Assembly: GCF_008704205.1 (NCBI RefSeq)
Contig: NZ_VXLC01000001.1
Coordinates: forward strand, 124,001 to 188,000
Length of the DNA: 64,000 nt
Direction of reading: 5' to 3'
DNA from: Nocardia colli
GTDB lineage: Bacteria > Actinomycetota > Actinomycetes > Mycobacteriales > Mycobacteriaceae
Below are positions 14,800 to 22,489 of the stretch, one piece after another. The translations under genes were made by a program, and so were the position numbers. Below the pieces are notes generated by a model. It saw only the letters and a list, made by a program, of their open reading frames with translations, had not been told where the DNA came from and made no database searches. Position 1 is the first letter of the stretch; every line of letters starts with the position of its first letter.

Positions 14800-15539
14800 C
14801 CCGCCGCCGCGATCCTGTCCAGAAAACTGGACACCGGTCGGCGCGCACCGACCGCGAAGCACGCGCCATGTACGCGCTCGTGCAGCACCGCGCCATCCAG
14901 GTCGACCTGCTCGCCCAACTCCTGAACACCGGCGCCAACCACGTCTACGAACTCCGCGCCGATCTCGAATCCGCCGGCCTCGTCCACACGCTCATGCGGG
15001 TCGGCCCCGGCCCGAAATGGATCGTCCCCACCCGAACCGCGGTGACCCAGTTCTTCGGCACCTCACGTCCGGACTGGCGACCCTCACCTTTGTGGTCAGT
15101 TCGCGGTCGCGCGATCACCCGCGCCCGCCTCGCTCTCGGGGCGACCGCATTCGACGCGTGGGAATCCGAACGCGAACTCGCCTACCGCGCCCAGTATCCG
15201 CACCGCTACCCCTACGACGGACGCACCACCACCACCGGCGGTGTCTCACGAGCGGTGCTAGTCCTCGGTGCACGCGATACCGCCGTCGCCGACCTGGCCG
15301 ACGTGATCACCCGCGCGGGCCGCACCGCCGCCGACGACGGATGCAGCGGACTACTTGTCGTGCACCGGCTTACGCACCACGCACCAGCCGACGAGACAGC
15401 GGTGCACACCGCCGTGACACGTGCACCACTACCTGTCTCACTGACCGTCACCATCGCGACTCTGGCCGATCTGATCGGCAACGAGCACACCTCCACCCGA
15501 CCCATACCAGCCGGTCAACGGCTCCGGCTCGTCGGATAA
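14796..15539 (+). CDS. Second replication-relaxation-like winged-helix protein
   Basis: 247 residues from ATG 14796. AMYALVQHRAIQVDLLAQLL followed by VYELRADLESAGLVHTLMRV and GPKWIVPTRTAVTQFFG repeat the winged-helix and WxVPT pattern of the gene at 13382. The C-terminal half (RAVLVLGARDTAVADLADVI) looks like the same strand-helix domain. The two are likely diverged paralogues acting in one complex. Its 3' end already contains the first units of the repeat array described next. Confidence 0.6.
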   Translation: MTRRRDPVQKTGHRSARTDREARAMYALVQHRAIQVDLLAQLLNTGANHVYELRADLESAGLVHTLMRVGPGPKWIVPTRTAVTQFFGTSRPDWRPSPLWSVRGRAITRARLALGATAFDAWESERELAYRAQYPHRYPYDGRTTTTGGVSRAVLVLGARDTAVADLADVITRAGRTAADDGCSGLLVVHRLTHHAPADETAVHTAVTRAPLPVSLTVTIATLADLIGNEHTSTRPIPAGQRLRLVG

Positions 15540-15800
15540 GCCCCGCCATGGACACCACACCCGAACACCCGAACCCGTGCACCAGCATGCGCACCAACCG
15601 CACGGTCGTTGACGCGACATCCGACAGGACTGTCTCACCGTGGGACAGCGGCGCACCGGAGTATGCACCACCCGTCTCAGGGTGTGCACCACGTGAGACA
15701 GCCAGTGCACCACCTGTGACAGCCCTGTCCCACCACGAGACAGCCGGTGTACCGACGTGCACCACCCCGAACCCCAGCGCACCAGCATGCGCACCACACA
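15361..15800. repeat. Iteron-like composite repeat array before xis
   Basis: Two short words alternate: GTGCACCAC (15421, 15684, 15705, 15758 and variants at 15664 and 15791) and CTGTCTCAC in either orientation (about 15393, 15433, 15629, 15673, 15693, 15714, 15725, 15736). Several pairs form composites such as GTGCACCACCTGTGACAG. Spacing is irregular and there are no long identical repeats, so this is not CRISPR. Fits binding sites for a replication or excision protein. Confidence 0.65.
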
Positions 15801-15817
15801 CCACGAAGGACACGACC

Positions 15818-16018
15818 ATGAGCACTGACCGTTACCTGCAAGCAACCGACTGCGAAGCCCTCACCGGCATCCCCGCCGCCACCTGGCGCTACTGGGCACA
15901 CATCGGCTCCGACATCGGCACCCGCAGCTTCAAACTCGGCCGCCGACGCGTCTGGCGACTCAGCGTCATCGAAGCCTGGATCGCCGAACAGGAAGCCAAG
16001 ACCGGAGGAGCGGCGTAA
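15818..16018 (+). CDS. xis: Excisionase (Xis), MerR-like helix-turn-helix
   Basis: 66 residues: MSTDRYLQATDCEALTGIPA, then ATWRYWAHIG and SFKLGRRRVWRLSVIEAWIA, the AlpA/excisionase-type winged helix. AAGGA lies before the ATG at 15818. The frame is open far upstream through the repeat array, but that translation is low-complexity and starts lack ribosome-binding sites. It directly precedes the integrase gene (2-bp gap). Expected to bend DNA at the att sites and promote excision. Confidence 0.85.
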   Translation: MSTDRYLQATDCEALTGIPAATWRYWAHIGSDIGTRSFKLGRRRVWRLSVIEAWIAEQEAKTGGAA

Positions 16019-16020
16019 CC

Positions 16021-17241
16021 ATGGCGACACGACGGAACCGCCGAGCCGGAGTCGAAGACCTCTGGACCAAGGAAGAACGCGACGCCGACGGCACCGTCCG
16101 GCGGGTTCCGTCGAAACTGCACGGCAAGGGCAAGCGCTGGCGCGCCCGCTACGTCGACGACGCCGACGGCGAACACTCCAGGCGGTTCGCGCGAAAGACC
16201 GATGCGCAGAAGTGGCTTGACGATCAGCTGGCTTCACTGGTGCACGGCACGCATATCGCACCGCGCGATGCACAACTGACAGTCGCGCAGTGGTGCGACG
16301 AATGGTTGGGGGGCTACGCCAAACGCGAGAACACGGTCACCTTGGCCAAGTGGCACATTCGAAGGATCAAGGCGGAGTTCGGCAAGCTGAGACTGACCGC
16401 GGTCCGTCCTTCCTCGGTCAAGACGTGGATGGTGAAACTGAAGGCCGAAGGACTGGCCGACAGCTACGTCTACTCGCTCCATAGTCGGCTGTCGCAGATT
16501 CTCGGTGACGCTGTGCATGACAAACTGTTGGCACGGAATCCCTGTTCACGGAAGACTTCTCCGGACGCGGGCAAGCCCAAGCTCTACGTCGCGACCACCG
16601 AGCAGGTCTGGGCGCTGCACGACAAGATGCCCGAGCACCTTCAGGTCGCCGTCTTGCTGGGCGCCTTCGTCGGCTTGCGCATCTCGGAGGCTGCCGGCCT
16701 CTGGACGGAAGACGTCGACCTGACCGATGGAGTGGTATTTCCGCAACGCCAATGGCCGAACCGCCCATTGAAAACCAAAGCCAGCGACATTCCGGTGCCG
16801 ATGCCACAGGAGTTGACCGACATGCTGAAGGCGTCAGTAGACGCACGGCCTGGCAGGAACATGGTCTGTGACGAGCTGTGCAAGCCTGTCTCACCATGGA
16901 CGCTCGCCCGCCATTTCCGTGCGGCCAAAGCCGGAATTCCCAGTCTGCCATCAAAATTCAGCTTCCAAGATCTACGCCACTACTACGCCTCATTGCTGAT
17001 CAGGCGAGGAGCCGACATCAAGACCGTGCAGACTCGCGTCCGTCACGGCAGCGCGGTCACCACCCTGCGGTACTACGCCCATCTGTGGCCTGACGCGGAC
17101 GAGACCACGCGGGCCGCAGTCGGAGCCGTCCTCAAGGAACGACTTGCGACCACTGCGTACCCGCTGCGTACCGAGTCGGAAGATTCAGGTACCAGCGTCC
17201 CAGATAATTCCCGCAATCCGCAGGTAGACGGGCCTAGTTGA
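16021..17241 (+). CDS. int: Tyrosine site-specific integrase
   Basis: 406 residues. N-terminal arm-binding domain (KRWRARYVDDADGEHSRRFA), SAM-like core-binding domain about residues 85-170, catalytic domain from about 185. Catalytic set: R220 in GLRISEAAGL, R319 in FQDLRHYYAS (box II His replaced by Gln), H342 in RHGS, and the nucleophile Tyr 351/352 in LRYYAHL. GGAGGAG precedes the ATG. Its last codons run into attR and overlap the ccsB 3' end by 8 bp tail to tail. It should recombine the 33-bp core in ccsB. Confidence 0.95.
   Translation: MATRRNRRAGVEDLWTKEERDADGTVRRVPSKLHGKGKRWRARYVDDADGEHSRRFARKTDAQKWLDDQLASLVHGTHIAPRDAQLTVAQWCDEWLGGYAKRENTVTLAKWHIRRIKAEFGKLRLTAVRPSSVKTWMVKLKAEGLADSYVYSLHSRLSQILGDAVHDKLLARNPCSRKTSPDAGKPKLYVATTEQVWALHDKMPEHLQVAVLLGAFVGLRISEAAGLWTEDVDLTDGVVFPQRQWPNRPLKTKASDIPVPMPQELTDMLKASVDARPGRNMVCDELCKPVSPWTLARHFRAAKAGIPSLPSKFSFQDLRHYYASLLIRRGADIKTVQTRVRHGSAVTTLRYYAHLWPDADETTRAAVGAVLKERLATTAYPLRTESEDSGTSVPDNSRNPQVDGPS
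17153..17172. promoter_or_regulatory. Right arm-type integrase site candidate
   Basis: CTGCGTAC at 17153 and 17164, 11 bp apart, 83 bp before the att core and inside the int coding end. Mirrors the pair at 5675/5686. Confidence 0.5.
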
Positions 17242-17287
17242 GTCCCGCGTAGGAGTGCAGGCCGCTGATCACCATGTTGATGATGAA
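17234..17287 (-). repeat. attR: right copy, functional ccsB 3' end
   Basis: Bases 17255-17287 equal 5539-5571. The distal part 17234-17254 encodes the same last residues SYAGLN as the left copy but with different codons (TCC/AGC, GCG/GCC, GGA/GGC, CTC/CTG) and TAG instead of TGA. Under the usual integration model this distal part came from the element and rebuilds the ccsB C terminus. Confidence 0.85.
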
Positions 17288-18199
17288 GAGGTTGAAAAGC
17301 ATTGCTACGAAACCGGCTACGTTGATCCAGGCGGCCTTGGTGTCGCGCCAGCCGGAGGTGGCGCGGGCGTGCAGGTAGGCGGCGTAGAGGACCCAGGCGA
17401 TGAAGGAGCAGGTTTCCTTGGGGTCCCAGCCCCAGAAGCGGCCCCAGGCGGCCTCGGCCCAGATGGCGCCGAGGATGACGCCGGCGCCGAAGAGCGGGAA
17501 GCCGATGATGGTGGCCTTGTAGGCGAGGCGGTCGAGGGTGCGGGCGTCGGGCAGGCGGCGGGCGATGATGCCGAGGATGTTGCTCGACTCCTCGCCTTCG
17601 GGCTGGCGCAGGCGGTAGAGGAACAGCAGGCTGGAGACGCCGGCGAAGAGGAACACGCCGCTGCCGATGCTGACGATGGTGACGTGGATGGGCAGCCAGA
17701 ACGACTTCAGCGCGGGCACCACGGGGGCGGCGTCGGCGTAGAGGATGGTGCCCGCGAGGAACAGCAGGATGAGCACCGGCACGAGCAGGAAGACCCACAT
17801 CGCGCGGTACTTCTGCTCGCGCAGGAACAGCGCGCCCATCAGCACCGCGGCCGCGGTGGCCATGGTGACGAACTCGTACATGTTGCCGAGCGGGAAGCGA
17901 TGGGTGGCGAAGCCGCGCAGCACGATCGAGCCGATGTGCAGCACGATCGCCACGACCAGCACCGAGAACGCCATGTTGCCGAGCCGTTCGGACAGCGGCT
18001 TCTCCGGCGGCCCGACCACCCGCCCCGGCAGCGCGGGATCGCTGGGACCGCCGACCGAGACGAGTTCGCGCTCCGCGACCTGACGGCTGCGCGCGGTGGC
18101 GTACTGCCAGATCAGCAGCACGAGCACCAGCGCGTAGACCACGATCGCGGTCTTGAACGAGAAATCGCTGTAGCGCGCGATGGTCTCGTTGATCGGCAT
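17234..18199 (-). CDS. ccsB: Cytochrome c biogenesis protein CcsB/ResC
   Basis: 321 residues with about eight membrane spans and the haem-handling tryptophan-rich motif FWGWDPKETCSF near residue 255. With ResB it forms the system II haem export and ligation complex that attaches haem to CXXCH motifs outside the membrane. Last gene of the hemL-tlpA-ccdA-resB-ccsB operon, 2 bp after resB. The mobile element is inserted in its final codons, yet the protein remains complete. Confidence 0.95.
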   Translation of the reverse strand: MPINETIARYSDFSFKTAIVVYALVLVLLIWQYATARSRQVAERELVSVGGPSDPALPGRVVGPPEKPLSERLGNMAFSVLVVAIVLHIGSIVLRGFATHRFPLGNMYEFVTMATAAAVLMGALFLREQKYRAMWVFLLVPVLILLFLAGTILYADAAPVVPALKSFWLPIHVTIVSIGSGVFLFAGVSSLLFLYRLRQPEGEESSNILGIIARRLPDARTLDRLAYKATIIGFPLFGAGVILGAIWAEAAWGRFWGWDPKETCSFIAWVLYAAYLHARATSGWRDTKAAWINVAGFVAMLFNLFIINMVISGLHSYAGLN

Positions 18200-18201
18200 C
18201 T

Positions 18202-19908
18202 CTACTCTCCCGTGGTCTTCGTGTCGGCCGCCGAGTCGGGCCGCACGTCGAGCAGGCGCGCGCGTAGCCGATCGAACTCACTGCCCCAGCCCGCCTGATC
18301 TGTCCGAGCCAGCCCGCCCATTTCTACTACGGTGCGTCGTTGATCCAAGGTACCGGCTGCGTCCTCGGCGGGGTAGACCCGGACCCAGATCCGGCGCCGC
18401 TTGATCAGCAGCGACACCAGCAGGCCGAGCATCATGGTCACCGCGCTCACCAGCACCCACTGCTGCGCCGGATCGTGCGACACCTGCAGATTGGCGAATT
18501 CCTGTGCGCCGTCGAAGGTCACCTTGGTGCCGTTGGGCAGGCTGGTCGACTCGCCTGGACGCAGGTTCACCCTGGCCTCCTTGCTCAGCCGACCCTGCTT
18601 GACCTGCTCGGGATCCAGCGCGAACAGCGACTGCGGCTTGCCGGTGTCGAGCCCGGTGTCGCCGCGATAGATGTCGACCGCGACGGCCGGATCCTTCATC
18701 GTGGGGAACGACGAGGTCAGCAGGCTGCCGTGGAACAGCGCGGTCGGCGCGAACAGGCCCTCGATGGCGATCTGGTTCTTCCGCCGCTCCTCGTCGGTGG
18801 CGTACATGCCGCCCGGCGGGTCGATCCGCAGCACGCCGCTGGACAGGAAGGTCCGCGCGTCCTCGGGCCGCCACTGCAGCGACTCGGTGCGGGTCTGCCC
18901 GTTCGGGAAGGTGACGGTGAAGGTCGGCGCGTAGCCGTGGCCCTGCAGATAGATGCGGTCGCCGGCCACCCGCAACGGATGGTTCACCTGGATCCGGGTC
19001 GAGCGCCAGGTATTGCTCTGCAGATCGGCGCCGGACTGGTATTCGATGTTCGAGGTGAACATCTCCGCCTGACCGTTCTCCAGATAATCGCCCTTGAAGT
19101 CCTTGACCCGCACGCAGATCGGCGCCATGCCGGTGCCGTCGTTGACGTTGCCCGCCTTGAACGAGTCGAAGACCGCGGGCGAGGTGGTGCAGAAGCCGGG
19201 GCCGTCGTTCGCGATGACGATGACGTTGCCCTCGTAGCCGAACAGCTTGCCGACCGCGATCGCGACCAGCAGGCAGACCAGGGCGAGGTGGAAGACGAGG
19301 TTGCCGAGCTCGCGGGTGTAACCCTTCTCTGCGGCGAGGGTGATCTCGCCGTCGCGGGCGCCCGGCCGGACCTCGGTTCGCCAGCCGCGCAACTCTTTAC
19401 GGACGCCGGCGATGACCTCGTCGGGCGTCTGCTCCGCGCTGCCGGTGTAGTGGTGCGACAGCCGGGTGAGGTTGCGCGGCGCCTTCACCGGCGGGGTGCG
19501 CAGCGCGCGATAGTGGTCGAGGCAGCGCGGCAGGATGCAGCCGACCAGCGAAATGAACAGCAGCACATAGATGGCGGTGAACCAGAAACTGCCGAACACG
19601 TCGAACAGCTCGAACCGGTCCATCCACGGGCCGAGCGTCGGCCGGTTCTGGATGTACTGATCGACCTTCTGCGCGTTCAAGCTGCGCTGCGGCAGCAGCG
19701 CGCCGGGAATCGCGCCCAGCGCGAGCAGGAACAGCAGCACCAGCGCGGTGCGCATGCTGGTCAGCCCGCGCCAGGTGTTGCGCACGAAGGCCCACGCCTT
19801 ACCGATCGGCGATTGCCGGGGCGGTGGGGCAGGTGCGGTCATCGGTTTTTCGGGCCCACCCGTCGCCCGACCGCCACCCCTCATCGAATCAATGCTGTTC
19901 ATACTCAT
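18202..19908 (-). CDS. resB: Cytochrome c biogenesis protein ResB
   Basis: 568 residues from ATG 19908, which overlaps the ccdA stop (ATGA). Three N-terminal spans around MRTALVLLFLLALGAIPGAL, FWFTAIYVLLFISLVGC and NLVFHLALVCLLVAIAVG; a large extracytoplasmic domain of about 300 residues; a final span (WVLVSAVTMMLGLLVSLLI). This is the ResB/Ccs1 layout. It pairs with CcsB for haem delivery to apocytochrome c. Confidence 0.95.
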   Translation of the reverse strand: MSMNSIDSMRGGGRATGGPEKPMTAPAPPPRQSPIGKAWAFVRNTWRGLTSMRTALVLLFLLALGAIPGALLPQRSLNAQKVDQYIQNRPTLGPWMDRFELFDVFGSFWFTAIYVLLFISLVGCILPRCLDHYRALRTPPVKAPRNLTRLSHHYTGSAEQTPDEVIAGVRKELRGWRTEVRPGARDGEITLAAEKGYTRELGNLVFHLALVCLLVAIAVGKLFGYEGNVIVIANDGPGFCTTSPAVFDSFKAGNVNDGTGMAPICVRVKDFKGDYLENGQAEMFTSNIEYQSGADLQSNTWRSTRIQVNHPLRVAGDRIYLQGHGYAPTFTVTFPNGQTRTESLQWRPEDARTFLSSGVLRIDPPGGMYATDEERRKNQIAIEGLFAPTALFHGSLLTSSFPTMKDPAVAVDIYRGDTGLDTGKPQSLFALDPEQVKQGRLSKEARVNLRPGESTSLPNGTKVTFDGAQEFANLQVSHDPAQQWVLVSAVTMMLGLLVSLLIKRRRIWVRVYPAEDAAGTLDQRRTVVEMGGLARTDQAGWGSEFDRLRARLLDVRPDSAADTKTTGE

Positions 19909-20750
19909 ATCGGCAGCGTCACCTCGGACACGAAACCGTCGCGCACCCAGCCGACGAACTGATCCCACACCCCGGTGACCAGCGCGATGCCGACCGCGAC
20001 GAGCAGCAGGCCGCCGATGATCTGGATGGTGCGCGAGTTGCGGCGCAGCCAGCCGACGCCGCGCAGCGCGCTGGCCGAGCCGAACGCGAGGATGACGAAC
20101 GGCAGGCCGAGGCCAAGGCAGTAGGCGACGATGAGCGCGACGCCGCGCGCCGCGGTGGTCCCGTCGGTGCCCGCGGCCACCGCCATCACGCCGGACAGCG
20201 TGGGCCCGAGGCACGGCGTCCAGCCGAGCGCGAACACCCCGCCGAGCAGCGGCGCGCCCGCGATGCTGGTCAGCCTGCGCGGTTCCATCCTGGTGTCGCG
20301 TTGCAACGCGGGGATCAGGCCGATGAAGACCAGGCCCATCAGGATGGTGACCACGCCGCCGATGCGCTGCAGCAGTTCACGATTCACGTTCAAGGTCTGG
20401 ATGACGCCGAACACCGTCGCGGTGGCGAGCACGAACACGACGGTGAACCCGGCGACGAACAATCCCGCCGCCCCGGCCACCCGCATCCGCCCGGCCCGCG
20501 CGGCCTGCTCGGCCGACACAACGGCGACCGAACTTGGCTGCGCGCCTTGGGCTTGCGCGACCGTGGCGGGCGGCGCCTCCGCGCCGACGAGCCCGGCCAG
20601 GTAGGACAGATAGCCCGGCACCAACGGCACCACGCACGGCGAGGCGAAGGACACCAGCCCGGCGAGCAGGCAGGCGCCCAGCGCGAGCAGTAACGGTCCG
20701 GTGGCGGCGGTCTGCTGGAACGAATCCCCTACGGCGGCCAGCACCATCAC
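19905..20750 (-). CDS. ccdA: CcdA-type thiol-disulfide transporter
   Basis: 281 residues, six membrane spans, with a conserved Cys-Pro in the first (LVSFASPCVVPLVPGYLSYL) and a second Cys in GWTPCLGPTLSG, the redox pair that carries electrons from cytoplasmic thioredoxin across the membrane. It feeds the neighbouring TlpA/ResA lipoprotein to keep apocytochrome cysteines reduced. Start may be at either of two adjacent Met/Val codons. A loop of about 30 residues rich in Ala/Gln is inserted after the second span. Confidence 0.92.
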   Translation of the reverse strand: MMVLAAVGDSFQQTAATGPLLLALGACLLAGLVSFASPCVVPLVPGYLSYLAGLVGAEAPPATVAQAQGAQPSSVAVVSAEQAARAGRMRVAGAAGLFVAGFTVVFVLATATVFGVIQTLNVNRELLQRIGGVVTILMGLVFIGLIPALQRDTRMEPRRLTSIAGAPLLGGVFALGWTPCLGPTLSGVMAVAAGTDGTTAARGVALIVAYCLGLGLPFVILAFGSASALRGVGWLRRNSRTIQIIGGLLLVAVGIALVTGVWDQFVGWVRDGFVSEVTLPI

Positions 20751-20775
20751 GCGGCCACCGCGATCACGCGGGGAT

Positions 20776-21027
20776 TCACACGCCCTCCCCCTCCGGCGTC
20801 TCCTCGGCCGGGTCGGTGTCGCCGCGCAGCACGACGCGCTGTTCGGTGGTCTCCTCCGCCGGGTCGAACAGCACGCCGAAGTCGAGCAGCGAGTCCGCCG
20901 CGACGCTGCGCGGCACGGTGGCTATGCCCTTCCATCGGTCGTCCACGGCCCAGGCCCCACCGATTCGGCGGGCGCCCTGCCGGTGGCGACAGGCACGCAG
21001 GCTACGGGTACGACGATCGCGATTCAC
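20776..21027 (-). CDS. Possible small protein between tlpA and ccdA
   Basis: 83 residues from a GTG that overlaps the tlpA stop by 4 bp (GTGA). N-terminal third is Arg-rich, C-terminal part acidic (LRGDTDPAEETPEGEGV) with VAADSLLDFGVLFDPAEETT between. No domain recognised. Accepted because it fits the coupled-start pattern of the operon and fills an otherwise empty gap, but a chance frame in GC-rich DNA cannot be excluded. Confidence 0.4.
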   Translation of the reverse strand: MNRDRRTRSLRACRHRQGARRIGGAWAVDDRWKGIATVPRSVAADSLLDFGVLFDPAEETTEQRVVLRGDTDPAEETPEGEGV

Positions 21028-21665
21028 TGTGCTTCCTCCGAGGCGATTTTTTGAACAATCGGTTGCAGATCGTCGGCCAGCAGGGGGCGCAGGTACACCG
21101 CGGCGACGCGGTGCTGACGATCCAAGATCAGGGTGGTGGGAATGACACTGGTCGGGAAATTTCCACCGAGGGCGAGCAGGGTGCGCATGGACGGGTCGTA
21201 GATGGACGGATATTCGACCTTGTTGTCTACGACGAAGTCCTGCGCCTTGTCCTGCTGCGGGTCACGGACGTTGATGCCGAGAAAGGCGACGCCGTTGTCT
21301 TTCGTTGCCGCATAAACCTTTTCGAGCGCGGGCGACTCCGCGCGGCAGGGTCCGCACCACTGCCCCCACAGGTTGATTACCACGACCTTGCCCGGGTAAT
21401 CCTCCACCGAGGTGGTTTTGCCCTTGGTCATCAGATCCGGCCCGGACAGCTTGCCGATGGTGCCGCGCGCGCTCGGCGGGTCGTAGAAGATCTCGGTTTT
21501 GCCGCCGGGCGAGACGAATTCGAAGGTGCCGCCGGAAGCCACCGCGTCGGTACCGCCCGAGCAGCCGGCCAGCGCGGCGACCAGGCCGGCACAGGCGAGC
21601 AGAACGGCGGCGGCCCGCCTGGCCGAGGCGGCAGGCGGGACATCGGACGCGGTGCGATGGATCAT
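21024..21665 (-). CDS. resA: TlpA/ResA-type thioredoxin-like lipoprotein
   Basis: 213 residues from ATG 21665 (overlaps the upstream stop). Lipoprotein signal with lipobox LAGC at about residue 35, then a thioredoxin fold with active site WGQWCGPCRAES and cis-proline region FPTSVIPTTLILD. It reduces the haem-binding cysteines of apocytochrome c outside the membrane, using electrons from CcdA. Corresponds in position to Rv0526. Confidence 0.92.
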   Translation of the reverse strand: MIHRTASDVPPAASARRAAAVLLACAGLVAALAGCSGGTDAVASGGTFEFVSPGGKTEIFYDPPSARGTIGKLSGPDLMTKGKTTSVEDYPGKVVVINLWGQWCGPCRAESPALEKVYAATKDNGVAFLGINVRDPQQDKAQDFVVDNKVEYPSIYDPSMRTLLALGGNFPTSVIPTTLILDRQHRVAAVYLRPLLADDLQPIVQKIASEEAQ

Positions 21666-22489
21666 GCGCCGTGTACCGAGGGGTCCGAACCGCCCGCGGG
21701 CTCGGAGTACACGATGTCGACGAGCGTGTCGCCGTGGTAGACCAGCGAGGTCAGCGACGCGAGCGAGCACTGCCGATGGCGCGGGTCGTGCCAGAGCCGC
21801 TGGCCCTGCAGGAACCGGCGCAACGTCCAGACCGGCAGTTGATGCGAGACCAGCACGGCCTCGCGCCCGGCCGCCTCGACCCTGGCCTTGTTCACCGCGG
21901 CCAGCATCCGGTGCGCGATCTGCAGGTACGGCTCGCCCCAGGACGGGGTGAACGGGTCGCGCAGCTTCCACCAGTGCCGCGGCTTGCGCAGCGCGCCGTC
22001 GCCGACGGAAACCCGCAGGCCCTCGAAGGTGTTGCCGGCCTCGATCAGGTTCTCGTCCGTGCGCACGATCAGCTGATGCTGGGCCGCAATCGGTTCCGCG
22101 GTCTCCTGCGCCCGCTGCAGCGGCGAGGCGATGACCACGGCGATGTCGTGATCGGCCAGCGCCCGCGCGACCGCGCCGGCCTGCGAGCGGCCGGTCACCG
22201 ACAGGCTGAAGCCGGGGAGCCTGCCGTAGAGGATCCCGTTCGGGTTGTGCACCTCGCCGTGACGCAGCACGTGCACGATCGTCTCGACCGGGTCGCCGTC
22301 CTGCGCCGGCCTCGGCTTCGGCTCCGAAACCGTTGCCGCACCGGCGTTCTCGTCGACCGCGGGGATCTGCTCGGCCGGACCCGGCGCGGCGGCGGCGAAC
22401 TGCGCGCCCGCGTCGATGACGGCGGAATCGGTGGCGGGCTGCGCTAGCTCGCGCGGGTCGGCCTCGGGCTGATCGTGATCGGAGCTCAC
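21662..22489 (-). CDS. Histidine phosphatase family protein
   Basis: 275 residues. An acidic/Ala-rich N-terminal extension of about 75 residues precedes the phosphatase core: [20 protein letters not shown] with the RHG catalytic motif, [10 protein letters not shown], and the second catalytic His in [14 protein letters not shown]. Same family as GpmB and Rv0525, which holds the same place between hemL and the thioredoxin-like gene. Substrate unknown. Overlaps both neighbours by 4 bp. Confidence 0.85.
   Translation of the reverse strand: MSSDHDQPEADPRELAQPATDSAVIDAGAQFAAAAPGPAEQIPAVDENAGAATVSEPKPRPAQDGDPVETIVHVLRHGEVHNPNGILYGRLPGFSLSVTGRSQAGAVARALADHDIAVVIASPLQRAQETAEPIAAQHQLIVRTDENLIEAGNTFEGLRVSVGDGALRKPRHWWKLRDPFTPSWGEPYLQIAHRMLAAVNKARVEAAGREAVLVSHQLPVWTLRRFLQGQRLWHDPRHRQCSLASLTSLVYHGDTLVDIVYSEPAGGSDPSVHGA

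Larger units (their letters stand above)
5539..17287. mobile_element. Integrative element inserted in the ccsB 3' end
   Basis: About 11.7 kb between 33-bp direct repeats. Excisionase and tyrosine integrase genes lie at the right end, next to attR, as in actinomycete integrative elements. Paired CTGCGTAC motifs with the same 11-bp period flank both att sites. Winged-helix replication-relaxation-like genes precede xis. Neither an FtsK/TraB-type DNA translocase nor an obvious replication initiator was found, so it is probably a mobilisable, satellite-like or decayed AICE-type element rather than a self-transmissible one. Cargo at 5.8-12.2 kb is visibly less GC-rich than the flanks. Confidence 0.85.

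Noticed and set aside
15361..15800. Could the repeat array be CRISPR?
   Set aside because: Units are 9 bp, spacing is irregular, orientation is mixed and there are no cas genes.
15017..15817. Long frame upstream of and in phase with xis
   Set aside because: It translates the relaxation-like gene out of frame and then the short repeats into Thr/Pro/His-rich sequence; no ribosome-binding site. Xis is taken from 15818.
17227..17290. tRNA gene as integration target
   Set aside because: No cloverleaf or anticodon stem in either att copy; the repeat is ccsB coding sequence.
18202..20214. 670-codon frame as a fused CcdA-ResB
   Set aside because: The extra N-terminal part is an out-of-frame reading of ccdA; ResB starts at 19908 with an ATGA overlap.
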